Assembly (NCBI GenBank): GCA_016715405.1
Contig: JADKAE010000027.1
Location: forward strand, 3,762 to 67,761
Direction of reading: 5' to 3'
Length of the DNA stretch: 64,000 nt
Origin: Saprospiraceae bacterium
Lineage (GTDB): Bacteria > Bacteroidota > Bacteroidia > Chitinophagales > Saprospiraceae
Position numbers and translations under genes: made by a program. The notes beneath the pieces were generated by a model, which searched no databases, was not told the DNA's origin, and saw only the letters and a list, made by a program, of their open reading frames with translations. Of this stretch, positions 1 to 9,669 are shown one piece after another. Numbering within the stretch: the first letter of the stretch is position 1; each line of letters begins with the position of its first letter.

Positions 1-1
1 C

Positions 2-1109
2 ATGTCCATGATCAGGTTCAATTCTTTGATTGAAAACGCTTGCCGATGGTTCAACCGAATCGAAAACCGTTGGTTGCATGCCAAGGTTATTGTTTTTGAA
101 ACGAACCCGGCGGGTAGTTTTTGTTGTTGGGCAGCTCAATGCCACGCCGGCAGGGTTTGGTCTGGGCGGTAGCAACCACGAAGCGAACCTGCTATTGTAT
201 AACCCGGAGCTGAATTTTCTGGATGCTTTGGGATTAAGCCTTACAGCTGACAAGGCCGTTGAATTGTCCAGTTTGGCTAACAATCGGCCGGTAGTCGCGC
301 TAAATTCCCCAAAAGGCGTAACCTTTGAGACACTCATTTCAGCCGCAGAACTGGATGAGCCTGATCTTCAGGTTTTTGTTACCAAGCCCTTGGACAAACC
401 GGTGCGATTGGTTTTATTCGATGGAGAAGGGCTTGAAATACAATCCGTAGAGACTACTTTCGAAAAGAGCGGTCCGGCAGCTTTTCGTTTTCAGGGAAAT
501 AAGGCCCCGTTCGCCTGTCAAATCTTCGACCTTGACACGGGACAACCGTGCAGCAACAGGCAGATCATTGTAAGTCTGCTGGAATTAAGAAAAACAAACC
601 CTGATCCTGCCCGGGCAAAATGGGAGGCAATGTTGGACAATATACGGGATGGTGATAATCAAGCACTTGTTGGTATCCTGCCGCTGCTTGACCTCGAATC
701 GCCTGAGCCAACACAAACACATCGAGAACACGGGATGCGGATTACGACCGAAACTGCTGAATACTCCTCGTCAATACCGTTGGCAGATGTCGAATTGTCG
801 GAAGCGGAATTTACCAGAATCCCCGATGATCACATTTACCGATCCCAGACGCTGCACCATGACCCGGCGCGAGACCTCGCCAATTTTCTACTGCAGATCG
901 GATTAGACAACCCTGTCGCTGACGATGAGATCGATACCGACACGGACGAAGAACTCCTTGATGTGGAGTCGGGTGAGCGCAAAGACAGCGTGACCATCAG
1001 CGCTCAGAAAAAGAATAAGCCGGATACCACAGATAAGGAAGCAACGAAGTTCAAGGCATTTCTCGGAAGATTCCAAAAGTGTTGTCCAGTGCCGTCGATA
1101 GCTATTTGA
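2..1109 (+). CDS. Phospholipase D-motif protein, 5' part outside window (fragment 1)
   Basis: The reading frame is open from base 2 and contains LHAKVIVFE at about 74-100, an HxK motif of the phospholipase D superfamily. After a frame change near 109-125 (GGG/TTTTT runs) it continues as VVGQLNATPAGFG, matching the G-x-x-N part that normally follows the HxK motif. About 300 residues follow that I do not recognise: a beta-like stretch, then an acidic, probably helical region with DDEIDTDTDEE near 920-955. The frame ends at 1109, but another break at the AAAA run 1075-1078 moves it into the next piece. PLD proteins are nucleases or phospholipid hydrolases; the partner and substrate here are unknown. 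The true start lies upstream of the window. I am confident of the PLD motif and not of the function. Confidence 0.6.
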
Positions 1110-1549
1110 AGAAAACCAAAACCAACCGGCTTGCACCACCACTGACATCCCGCGACCTGTCTCATTTTCTTATCGCCCTGCGATTGATGATCCGGTATGG
1201 CGACCGCAAACCCAAAGATACCCCAACAAATACATCTCCTGTTTTCCCGTTACATCACGGAATAACGCAAGCGTGGGAACCCAGGAAAATCGAATCCGCA
1301 CAGATCGCCTGTTATGAAATCATCGGAAAAATGTTGCTCCTGATGAATAAAGGAATGCCAACGGCTCAAACGAAACGGGAAGAAAGCCGCCTGCAGGAAA
1401 TGAAAAACACCATTTTCATCGACGCACTTTTTCTTTTTGCTGTTGCGCTTACTGAAAATTCCTATACGGATTATACCCCCTTGCTTTATTACAACCATCT
1501 GCTTCATTTCCCTGAATCGCGCCAAATCGATACAGCGAGCTTGAGTTAG
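1079..1549 (+). CDS. PLD-motif protein, C-terminal fragment 2
   Basis: This continues the preceding protein: adding one A to the AAAA run at 1075-1078 joins GRFQK to VLSSAVDSYLKK without interruption. The segment looks like an alpha-helical domain (ALRLMIRYGDRK, CYEIIGKMLLLMNKG, LFLFAVALTENSY). It stops at TAG 1547-1549, although coding character continues in the same frame beyond the stop. No separate start is credible. The function of this region is not recognised. Confidence 0.5.
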   Translation: MLSSAVDSYLKKTKTNRLAPPLTSRDLSHFLIALRLMIRYGDRKPKDTPTNTSPVFPLHHGITQAWEPRKIESAQIACYEIIGKMLLLMNKGMPTAQTKREESRLQEMKNTIFIDALFLFAVALTENSYTDYTPLLYYNHLLHFPESRQIDTASLS

Positions 1550-1552
1550 CAG

Positions 1553-1822
1553 TTGGAGCTTCGGGGAAAATTCGGCTGCGGGATTTACAAAACAACGTTG
1601 AACCGCGCCGTACCAGACTATGAAAAATATCTGCAATATTTAGATGCCCATTTTGAGAATAAAGACTTGCATCAACGGCATCGCATTCCCATTGAAAACC
1701 AGCGCTATTACCTGCTGGAAAGTTACTATGGAGTAAGTTTGGTTGAAAACAAGAATTTTAATCCCCGGTATCACCCTGGTGGGGGGTGTGATGGAGAGGG
1801 GGGGTATTGTTTGGGGTTGTGA
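1553..1822 (+). CDS. PLD-motif protein, probable C-terminal fragment 3
   Basis: This lies in the same frame as the previous piece, directly after the TAG at 1547-1549. It encodes a plausible helical segment (DYEKYLQYLDAHFENKDL, YYLLESYYGVS). The last 20 or so codons (from about 1755) are G-rich and look unlike protein, so the real end may be earlier or in another frame. It ends 15 bp before the stop of the convergent Tc toxin gene. It could be a short independent ORF, but a continuation of the PLD protein is more likely. Confidence 0.35.
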   Translation: MELRGKFGCGIYKTTLNRAVPDYEKYLQYLDAHFENKDLHQRHRIPIENQRYYLLESYYGVSLVENKNFNPRYHPGGGCDGEGGYCLGL

Positions 1823-1836
1823 ATTATCTCATCGTA

Positions 1837-2029
1837 TCATACTGGCAAATTTAAAGTGTAGGGAATAATCAAGTACATATCCTCCGGCCATTGCCAACCT
1901 TCTTTGGGTTTGAGGAAATTAATACCCTCCGAGTCAAGGGTGATGGTAAAATATTCTCCATTATTACCTAGACCTTGTTTCAACGGATTGGCGCTACCTT
2001 TTGCATATATCATGTACCTTTTATTGTCA
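1837..2029 (-). CDS. TcA-like toxin subunit, extreme C-terminus (fragment 9)
   Basis: Removing one base from the CCC run at 2039-2041 carries the TcA frame past its apparent stop at 2027. It then continues for about 65 residues (IDNKRYMIYAKGSANPLKQ ... YLIIPYTLNLPV) to a TGA at 1837-1839. The segment has no start of its own and reads as a beta-rich continuation of the TcB-binding region. The gene would then end 15 bp from the convergent PLD gene. Confidence 0.45.
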
Positions 2030-4447
2030 ATTTGGATTCCCTATTGCGCAATGATAATCAACTACAAACAAAACATCAAGTGCATCTTGAATACTTTCCA
2101 TATCTTCAACTGATACCGTAAGAGTCATCCCATCTGGCAAAACCTGAGCTGAAAGAGGCATATCTTTCTCCAAAGTTCTCTTTATTCGGCTAGAAACTTC
2201 TTTCTTAAGTTGTATGCCTTTCCTGGTGAAAAAGGGGAAGTACGCTTCCGTAAGATTAAGTGTCACTGATTGTTCTCCTTTTTTCAGCAATTCTAATTGA
2301 GCAGGAAATTCATTGCGCATACTTATCAAACGTTTCAAATCTGAATCCGACGGTCTCATTGCGTCAGATGTTCGCCCATCCTTAGCATTATAACTGATAT
2401 GTAAAATGACGTCCGAAATAGTATGGTAGTCAAACGGCGGATAATCCTTTGGCGGAAGTTGCACCGACCATTCACTATTAATGGCTCCTGCTCCTTCAAA
2501 TGGTAAGTACCTTTCATCTCTGAAACTGAATTCAAACATACCGTTGTCATTCATTGCATTACTAGTCGTTATAAGAGTTGCCACTGGCATTTGAGGACTT
2601 AATTCGGAACTTTCATTCATTCGAACAGAACCTTTGGATAAAGCAAGAGAACAGCCCACACCCGTATAAGGGCCCGTTATACAAGGTATTGTAAGGCTGA
2701 CTGATTTGATAATACGCCTGTAATGTTTGGGATACATTAGATCAAATGCCCATTCTGGTATTTTAAATTTGCATTCCCCCGTATTTTGCAGATCCAATAA
2801 TTTTTCAGGATCTATCATACGCAATGAGAATGACTGTGTAATCTCCAAATCACGGGTATGGTTCATTATAAATGCATGCTCCATTTGCTGCAATGAAAGC
2901 ATCAATTTTTCACCAGCTAATAAGCCCATTCGATCGTTTTGCCAATATTCACTATCACTGCCGATGAAAGAGGCTGCATCATCGCCGCGCTCAAAACGGT
3001 AGCTTTGTTCTGCCATTTGCGCCATGCGCAAGGCTGTGGCGTATGCCATTCTGTGTAGGCGCGTTAAGGTAGTGGCGTAATAGTTGTACAAACCTAAGTT
3101 TGTGAACTTGTCCTTGTAAAATTCTAAAAGTTCTTTGCCATGTTCCCAGTTTTGATCGTGTACTTCCAAGTCTTTTTCGGCTATTTGTATGCGGATATTG
3201 GCTGCAAGGAGTTGTTTGTCTATTTGCGTGAGTTCTTGCTTGGCTTGGTCTCTGAGCTGCTTCCATTCTTGTTCACGACGTTGATTGCCACCCTCATAGG
3301 ACATAGAATCAGCGGCTTGATGAAGTAACCCGGATGAAAATCTAATTACATCTCCTGCTATTTCAGCCCCATCTCTTGCTTCTTCAGCACCTGTTGAGAA
3401 AGCAATACCAGCAATTTTGGGGATTAGACTAAGTTGTCCTGAAAGTGTAAGAAGTGTAATAGCTGAAGGCATTAAACCATTGCCAGTATGTTTCAATATC
3501 TGCTGTGCAGTTTCCCAAGAGATTAATCCTTCATTTATTAAACCTTCATAATGATTCATTCGGTTTTCAACATTAATACGTGACTCGGTTAAGCTATTTT
3601 CATTTTCCCTCGCTTCTTTTATCTGATTTGTTTTTAACTGCCGGCTCATTTTGAAAATAAAATTTTCATGCCGTGCTCTGATTAAGCCCAGTTCTTCTCC
3701 ATCTTTTTTCTCTAAAGCACTTAACAGTTCCGAGCCAAAACTTTGCAGGGTTTGGGCATATTGTTTTGCTTTTTCGATAAGGTAAGTGAAGCGATAAGGT
3801 GATACGGAAACAGACCCCGTTGCCAATCCTACAACTTCTTCAATGCTCAAACCCGCTGCTCGTGCGCGCACAAGCAACATCGGATCAATTGGCGGCTGGA
3901 AGAGTGCCAATTGCCTTGTTATGCCTTTAATGTTTTTGCAATGGCGAATTTTAAACAGCCTGTCTTCGACCCAATCCCAATATTTGCGGAGGTTGGGGTT
4001 GCTGGGAACGCAAAATGCTAAGAATGAGCCCGCTTGAGCCAATTTTTTTTCACTCTTGGAAGTAGCACATTTAACAGTGCCAGATGAAACTACTCCCTCT
4101 GTATAAAGTAGAAAATCATTCACATCTGGTTTTGCCCTGATTTTCTCATAAGTCATAGATTCAGTTGGTGCTTGAACAGCCCCGCCCAATTCAATCGGCC
4201 TTGGCCCAAGAATATCTTGTGCCAACACATAGAGCATGGTCGCTTCATTGATGCTTTCCATGGTGTCCTGGGTAAAGAGTTTGTCACCCCAATCCAGCAG
4301 GTTGTCAATATATTTCATCACCACCGCTTTTTGGTAGGCCATTCTGCGTTGACGTGCTATGGCGTGCGGGTTGAAGGGATCTTCTTCATAGGCTTGAACG
4401 ACAGGGCTCTTAACTCCCACTTCGATTATATAATTTATCGTCTCCAT
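2027..4447 (-). CDS. TcA-like toxin subunit, TcB-binding C-terminal region (fragment 8)
   Basis: This is the C-terminal third of a Tc (ABC) toxin A subunit, the pentameric pore-forming and receptor-binding component. The 806-residue piece has the long helical section seen in TcA shafts (repeated QIDKQLLAANIRIQIAEKDLEVH-type helices) and then the conserved beta-rich end (PKHYRRIIKSVSLTIPC, GPYTGVGCSLALSKGSVR, ISDVILHISYNAKDG) of the TcA domain that docks TcB. The first Met is internal: the same frame is open upstream to 4670 and encodes the typical TcA motif NYYEELFLHIPF (about 4560-4600) and YWQYWRF. The fragment is therefore part of one gene running from 10970 down to 1837. Confidence 0.85.
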   Translation of the reverse strand: METINYIIEVGVKSPVVQAYEEDPFNPHAIARQRRMAYQKAVVMKYIDNLLDWGDKLFTQDTMESINEATMLYVLAQDILGPRPIELGGAVQAPTESMTYEKIRAKPDVNDFLLYTEGVVSSGTVKCATSKSEKKLAQAGSFLAFCVPSNPNLRKYWDWVEDRLFKIRHCKNIKGITRQLALFQPPIDPMLLVRARAAGLSIEEVVGLATGSVSVSPYRFTYLIEKAKQYAQTLQSFGSELLSALEKKDGEELGLIRARHENFIFKMSRQLKTNQIKEARENENSLTESRINVENRMNHYEGLINEGLISWETAQQILKHTGNGLMPSAITLLTLSGQLSLIPKIAGIAFSTGAEEARDGAEIAGDVIRFSSGLLHQAADSMSYEGGNQRREQEWKQLRDQAKQELTQIDKQLLAANIRIQIAEKDLEVHDQNWEHGKELLEFYKDKFTNLGLYNYYATTLTRLHRMAYATALRMAQMAEQSYRFERGDDAASFIGSDSEYWQNDRMGLLAGEKLMLSLQQMEHAFIMNHTRDLEITQSFSLRMIDPEKLLDLQNTGECKFKIPEWAFDLMYPKHYRRIIKSVSLTIPCITGPYTGVGCSLALSKGSVRMNESSELSPQMPVATLITTSNAMNDNGMFEFSFRDERYLPFEGAGAINSEWSVQLPPKDYPPFDYHTISDVILHISYNAKDGRTSDAMRPSDSDLKRLISMRNEFPAQLELLKKGEQSVTLNLTEAYFPFFTRKGIQLKKEVSSRIKRTLEKDMPLSAQVLPDGMTLTVSVEDMESIQDALDVLFVVDYHCAIGNPN

Positions 4448-4669
4448 CTCTTTCTCCTCTCTGAAACGCCAATACTGCCAATATTGACCATCAGATGCAA
4501 ATGGGTCAAAAATACGGTGATACCACCATTGGGCTTCGCGGTATTTGCCTTCGGCGTGGAGGTGTTGGGCGATGGTGAAGGGGATGTGGAGGAAGAGTTC
4601 TTCGTAGTAATTATTGAAGGCGCAATTTTTGCCTAATAGTGAAGCATATTTAAAAGTATCTTCTTGGAT

Positions 4670-5323
4670 TTAGGCAAAAAGAAATCCTTCAAGCCTTTCG
4701 ATCTTAATAATAAAAAGAGCTTCGTTAAATAAATTTGGGTTAGAAATTGCCTTTATGCTCCCCCCACCATTCGGATTCAGTATGAATGCGTAAGTAAAGT
4801 CAGAGGAATCCGTAAATAAATAAGATTTCAAAGAGTCGCACTGTTTAGGAATTATATTGGCATCCTTAGAAATTGTAAAAATTATTCGTTTTTCACCGTC
4901 ATATACAAAAGATCCAAAGTCGAAAGGGGTATCAGATAGAGCAGCGTATTTTATATCATTTTTGATATCTAAACTATTGTTTGGGTTTGGACTACCATTT
5001 AGAAAAAGAGTATGTTTTGTGTAAGCAGCCCTATCCTTATTTACGGTTATTGAGCTTGCACGTTTTGCAAAATGACCTTTACACTTATTATTTTCAATAG
5101 ATAAGTCGTAGTATAAATACGCCTGAACTGTCTGATATTCATCAACCCACAAATCAAACCAACATTGAGATATGTGTTCTTCTTCAGAGTACTTATTTTT
5201 GTATGTAATGTATTCGGACCATGACATATAACCTGTCGTTAGGTCCACGTTTTTAAGTATTGTTTCAATTTTTAGGCGATATGGCGGAAGTATTACCTCC
5301 ATTGGTACACCCCATTGGAACAT
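4670..5323 (-). CDS. TcA-like toxin subunit, internal fragment 7
   Basis: This internal piece of TcA has 217 residues, is beta-rich and AT-rich (PPYRLKIETILKNVDLTTGYMSW). It joins the upstream piece if one base is removed from the CCCC run at 5310-5313, giving DVPMGVPMEVILPPY. Its stop, TAA at 4670-4672, is in the same frame as the next fragment and is followed by coding sequence (IQEDTFKYASLLGKNCAF), so it is either a real nonsense codon or a pair of compensating indels. It corresponds in position to the receptor-binding or neuraminidase-like part of TcA proteins. Confidence 0.65.
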   Translation of the reverse strand: MFQWGVPMEVILPPYRLKIETILKNVDLTTGYMSWSEYITYKNKYSEEEHISQCWFDLWVDEYQTVQAYLYYDLSIENNKCKGHFAKRASSITVNKDRAAYTKHTLFLNGSPNPNNSLDIKNDIKYAALSDTPFDFGSFVYDGEKRIIFTISKDANIIPKQCDSLKSYLFTDSSDFTYAFILNPNGGGSIKAISNPNLFNEALFIIKIERLEGFLFA

Positions 5324-5515
5324 CCTGCTCGTTAAATGTTATTTTTATAGATTCGAAAAAATTTGGATTTAAATCCCAATAATACCTAATTGCTATACTA
5401 CGGTTTTCGTATTTAAAGGAAAATGGTTTGCCAAAATATGATTTTGAAAAAAGATCTAGTACAAAATCTTCACTATCAATTTTGGATTTTAATTATTCCT
5501 TGTATCTCGTTCAAA

Positions 5516-7441
5516 TTAAACAAGGAGAAGCCTATGTAAATTTTTTGTGGAATACTCCACTTTTTTTTCGCTTAGGTAAGCATATTTTGTGAAAATCTTA
5601 AACTGATACAAACTGTCTCCCTCATTTTTATCCATTTTCTTCCTCTCCACGTGCGTCCAAAAAACATACAACTTGCCATCCAAAACAACTGGTGTAAGGT
5701 CGTTCGCTTCTATGCTCAATTCTACTTTCACCCAAGGTGTCCAAAGTCCATCTTCTATCAAATAAGTACGGTAGTAATATTGATAAGGCTCTTCGTGCGT
5801 TCTCGCAAAGAAGTAATACAAATTTTTAATGCCATTATTGTCGCCTTCAATCGGCTGACAAAAACTACCGACAAAAACCAATCGACTCAGTTGTATTACT
5901 TGCGATAAATATTTTCGATATGCCTGCTCCGCGCTTTCATGCGAGATTTTTGTTTGCAGCAATTCATCTTCCAATTCCTTAAACTCCGGTGTTTTATCAT
6001 CGCGGAGGTCGGGTTCAAGGTAATTTTCAGGGTATAAAAATACTTTGCGATTGGCTTCCCAGACTCGATAATTTTTCCGCCATTGCCATTGCTCTACATC
6101 TGATTCGTTTAAAACCGCGTGGTATTGATCCTGTTGCTGTCCTTGCTGTTTTTCCAAACCCATGAGGCAGCGGTGTAGATACAGTTGAAGGCTACCCGTT
6201 GCCGCTACAATTTTAGAGGTGCGGAAGCAACTGCCCATTTCGGCATCCAGAAGGAAGTATTCATATATGTCATTGCGGCTTTTAAATTGGTAACCATATC
6301 CCCCCATACTTGTCAGTTCAATCAAATATGCACAATAGGCATCACGTTTGATAGCATTGATTCGGTCGCGGTAGCCTTCAAATACATCTTCCCACTCTTC
6401 AACTTTACGGTATTTTGCCTTAAACGCGCCCGCCATCATATCGGCAGCCTGTCTTACTTGTTCAAATGATTCGGACAAGCCGATTTGTTTCAGCGCCTTG
6501 CCGTCTATACCCAATTTTGTACATATATTGAGGTGGTTTTGCAATTGAAGCAGCGTGTTCATGATAATTTTAGACACATTATTTGCAGCCATCACGGATT
6601 TTACCAAATAGGGGTCTTTATTAAACCAAATACCCAAGCCGATTTCCAATGTTGTATCGGTTGATAATAAAATCTGTTGAAATAACTCCTCTTGTTCCGG
6701 ATGCAAAGCCGAGGCCTCCTGATAATTGCGAAGGGCTTCCACCACGTCCAGTGACAAAATATTGCTATCTTCCAGCAGGATCGGTCTCAACGGGTTGGGT
6801 ATAGAAGGGTCGGGCTCTGTCGCTGAAGAGAATTTAATGTTAAACAAATCAGGATTGGACTTTGCCAGATCAAAAAGCTTGTCGGATAGTTTAAGTGTAG
6901 ATATTAATATGGCCAAACGCTCCATATTGCGCAGGCGATCCAAAATGATCCTCTTTAAAGGTACTAAATTGTCATCGTCAGATGTCGAGTCATGTAATAA
7001 TAGGCTTGCATCTTTAACGGTTCTCAAAAAAGTGAAATAGGATATCTTTATAAACTCTCTCAAGTGTTTTACATTGTTATATGTTTTATAAATAAATTCA
7101 TCGATAAACAATTCAAATTGAACGTTTCGCTCAACAGTAGGTATTCTTTTTTCTATGTTCTCCGCCTCTTCCGAGCGAAAGACGTTTGCCCAAAAATTCT
7201 TGGCAAGATCGAGCAAATCCTCAACTGTTTTTTCTGTGGTTTTGAAATTAGCGCCGGCGGATTCAATTCCATCAACAATCAACATCATTAGCGCTGTGTT
7301 GATTGGTCCATATTTTAACCTTTCTGCAAACTCAACAACTTGCATCCATTGTATTTGAGGCTTGATGGGCAATGCCCAAATACCTCCATTTTTATAGCGA
7401 TCAGCGAGCGAATTGTCTTTAAGTTTAGTACCCGGAAACAA
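5516..7441 (-). CDS. TcA-like toxin subunit, central region (fragment 6)
   Basis: These 641 residues belong to the central region of a Tc toxin A subunit: a helical shaft segment (SKIIMNTLLQLQNHLNICTKLG) followed by YCAYLIELTSMGGYGYQFKSRNDIYEYFLLDAEM and WRKNYRVWEANRKVFLYPENYLEPDLRDDKTP. The last two are hallmark TcA sequences at the entry to the neuraminidase-like domain, which continues with LYYFFARTHEEPYQYYYRTY and LYVFWTHVE. Between 5324 and 5515 the chain changes frame at least twice (open stretches IGFSLFNLNEIQGIIKIQN and LDLFSKSYFGKPFSFKYEN), so no single ORF covers it. The fragment connects upstream through the CCC run at 7454-7456. Confidence 0.85.
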   Translation of the reverse strand: MFPGTKLKDNSLADRYKNGGIWALPIKPQIQWMQVVEFAERLKYGPINTALMMLIVDGIESAGANFKTTEKTVEDLLDLAKNFWANVFRSEEAENIEKRIPTVERNVQFELFIDEFIYKTYNNVKHLREFIKISYFTFLRTVKDASLLLHDSTSDDDNLVPLKRIILDRLRNMERLAILISTLKLSDKLFDLAKSNPDLFNIKFSSATEPDPSIPNPLRPILLEDSNILSLDVVEALRNYQEASALHPEQEELFQQILLSTDTTLEIGLGIWFNKDPYLVKSVMAANNVSKIIMNTLLQLQNHLNICTKLGIDGKALKQIGLSESFEQVRQAADMMAGAFKAKYRKVEEWEDVFEGYRDRINAIKRDAYCAYLIELTSMGGYGYQFKSRNDIYEYFLLDAEMGSCFRTSKIVAATGSLQLYLHRCLMGLEKQQGQQQDQYHAVLNESDVEQWQWRKNYRVWEANRKVFLYPENYLEPDLRDDKTPEFKELEDELLQTKISHESAEQAYRKYLSQVIQLSRLVFVGSFCQPIEGDNNGIKNLYYFFARTHEEPYQYYYRTYLIEDGLWTPWVKVELSIEANDLTPVVLDGKLYVFWTHVERKKMDKNEGDSLYQFKIFTKYAYLSEKKVEYSTKNLHRLLLV

Positions 7442-8421
7442 CTTAGTATCTGTCCCAATTCCATGCCCAAACCACCATGTGGCACATAAATTCCTTGTCC
7501 ATACATATCATCAAGTGTACCAACAATCCAAATCAATTGCTCCACTGGTATTTGAAGGAACCGGGATAATTCACTGTATCGGAAAAAGGTAGAAATGATA
7601 TTTTGATCAATTATCAACCTAAACCCTGCTTCAGTCTCTAATTTTTGAATGCTTTCAAAAACATAAGCTATAAATAACTGGAAATCAGTTAAGGACAAAC
7701 TAAGTGCCCCAAGCAATGCATTTATGGTTTCATGTTGTGTTTTACGATCGGGACTATCGAGGGAATCTTCTGTCAAAATTTCTCCAAAGGCATCCGTGAA
7801 AAGTGTAAAAGGGATTTTATCAACATAGCTGCCAAATAATCCCGATAATAGCCCTTTTTTACCTGCGCCAAATGGTTGATCGGTCAACTCAAAACAAATA
7901 GCTGTCGCTTTTTCAAGGTCAGTATTGAGTTTTTCTTTTATTCTTTTAATTTTTGCTAAAGCGTGTAATGCATTTTTATCAAGTGAATATAAACCATCGG
8001 GTTTATTGGCGGCAATTTTAAGGACTGCATCGAGCTCTGAAATTTGCCAACCCAGATTATGAGCTAATCGGTAAAAACGATGCATTCTGCTGAGAATACC
8101 GTTATCAATGTAGGTAATCTTTTCTTCCGTGATTGTTATTTCTCCCTCGGTTAGGGGCTTTATTTCTGGGTTTGCATCGAGTACAATATAACGCACTGCG
8201 AGTAGATCATGCACTTCATCTCGGGTAAGCCCCGATTTTTGAAGGAAATTGGTTAGTTTAAAAGGATATTCCCAATTCCGGTTTATCCAAGCGCTATTTA
8301 TTCTTGGGTTGGTCTCGGTTATAAATCGCCCTTCTTCTTGCGAAATCCCCAATTCTTCATAAGCAGCCCGGTAGCCTGCCGAATCGAATATCCTATAAAT
8401 ATCTGCCAAAGGGGTTTCCAA
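7315..8421 (-). CDS. TcA-like toxin subunit, internal fragment 5
   Basis: This internal TcA piece of 368 residues is mainly helical (LTNFLQKSGLTRDEVHDLLA, MHRFYRLAHNLGWQISELDA), as in the alpha-helical shell following the VRP1 region in TcA and SpvA-like proteins. The only available start is TTG, and sequence upstream reads into it, so this is not a true gene start. Adding one base to the CCC run at 7454-7456 on its distal side gives GMELGTDTKLFPGTKLKD and joins it to the next piece. Confidence 0.75.
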   Translation of the reverse strand: METPLADIYRIFDSAGYRAAYEELGISQEEGRFITETNPRINSAWINRNWEYPFKLTNFLQKSGLTRDEVHDLLAVRYIVLDANPEIKPLTEGEITITEEKITYIDNGILSRMHRFYRLAHNLGWQISELDAVLKIAANKPDGLYSLDKNALHALAKIKRIKEKLNTDLEKATAICFELTDQPFGAGKKGLLSGLFGSYVDKIPFTLFTDAFGEILTEDSLDSPDRKTQHETINALLGALSLSLTDFQLFIAYVFESIQKLETEAGFRLIIDQNIISTFFRYSELSRFLQIPVEQLIWIVGTLDDMYGQGIYVPHGGLGMELGQILSCFRVLNLKTIRSLIAIKMEVFGHCPSSLKYNGCKLLSLQKG

Positions 8422-8481
8422 AATGGCTCAAGTACGAACGCAGCTCTTCCAAGGGTATATTAACGGGTAGTTCTTTGAAAT

Positions 8482-9669
8482 TCAGGAGGTGTTTTCGCTT
8501 ATTTTTTTGTGCAGGTGATCCTCATGCTGAACTAATTTCAAAATTTCCTTCAGTTGATGTTTCAAGACATCGTTCACAATCTCAATATAAGGTATCTGTT
8601 GATTGGTATTTTCGGGAGTTAATTCCAATTTCCATAGATCGCCTCTGCGTTTTTGAAGCCCCAATTGTTGATCATTGTACTCTTCATCACCAACATGAAC
8701 TTCAATAAACCTCATTAAATCCACAAAATAGGCTGCGGGACTGTACATCGATCGGCTGTGTTCACATTTGCCATAGTTCAAACTGCCGAAGAGTTCCTCC
8801 AATCCGGGCACATTCACCAACTCTTCAACATCTATGGTGGCAGGTGGAATTACCCTTGGATAATAGGTAGCAGGCGTTTCCAGTTGAACATTAGCATTAG
8901 CGGCCACTACCTGCCTGTAGTTTTCAAGTAATTTGGCGCTTTGCACCAAAATGCCTTCGGCATAATTGACGATGCGTGTGGCATCATCCACACTAATACC
9001 ACTTTTTCCGGCAAGCCTTTCAGGAGAATTACTAACAATTGCTACGCTGTTATCCAGGTTGTTTTCAAGCAATCGAGTTGCGATATCCGTTGTTGATGAT
9101 GTGTTCTCTGGATCCGTCAGATTGTCCTGCAACCAATCTTCTAAAATTATATCATCGCCCTGATTGATTCCCCATTTTTTGGTAGCCTCATACAAAGTTC
9201 CCTGCGGGCGTGCTGCTCGTGCATATTGACCAACTCTTGCAATAGATTGCAGTTGTTTGAAGGTATTGGTGCGGTCGGCTTCCTTAATATTGCCCCAGTT
9301 CCAGAACTTAATTTTATCTTTTGCCGCAAACACATCTTTAGTCAAATTGACCTCCGGATTTTTTTCAAGAAAACCCGATAGTAATTTGATTTCTTTTTGA
9401 ATGGCTTCCTTTTTTTTCGCTAATGTCAGTTTTGAATCGCTGGTAACCGTTTTGCCTCCCATATACTTAAAGGCATTGCCCCATTTCTGGGCATCTTTCG
9501 TGGTTTTGATCTGCCCATCCACCCCTTTAGTCAAACTCATGAGTAAATGTTCCTGTGGATATCGGTCTTCCCAAATCCATTTCAGCAATTGAGCGGCGCG
9601 GTCAATTTTGGGCAGCGGATCGTCTTTTTGATTTTTATTGTAACTTGTAATCAGATCTTTCCATTGCAT
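8482..9669 (-). CDS. TcA-like toxin subunit, VRP1 region (fragment 4)
   Basis: This fragment contains the diagnostic VRP1 (Salmonella virulence plasmid 28.1 kDa A protein) motif GSLNYGKCEHSRSMYSPAAY followed by FVDLMRFI (about 8705-8790), which is found in all TcA-type toxins and in SpvA. It therefore identifies the whole chain as TcA. The N-terminal part is lysine-rich and helical. One extra A in the run opposite T7 at 8502-8508 extends the frame to HKKNKRKHLLNFKELPVNIPLEELRSYLSHFG and into fragment 5. MQWKDLIT is internal, because the upstream frame KPEDYIGLNL reads straight into it. Confidence 0.85.
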   Translation of the reverse strand: MQWKDLITSYNKNQKDDPLPKIDRAAQLLKWIWEDRYPQEHLLMSLTKGVDGQIKTTKDAQKWGNAFKYMGGKTVTSDSKLTLAKKKEAIQKEIKLLSGFLEKNPEVNLTKDVFAAKDKIKFWNWGNIKEADRTNTFKQLQSIARVGQYARAARPQGTLYEATKKWGINQGDDIILEDWLQDNLTDPENTSSTTDIATRLLENNLDNSVAIVSNSPERLAGKSGISVDDATRIVNYAEGILVQSAKLLENYRQVVAANANVQLETPATYYPRVIPPATIDVEELVNVPGLEELFGSLNYGKCEHSRSMYSPAAYFVDLMRFIEVHVGDEEYNDQQLGLQKRRGDLWKLELTPENTNQQIPYIEIVNDVLKHQLKEILKLVQHEDHLHKKISENTS

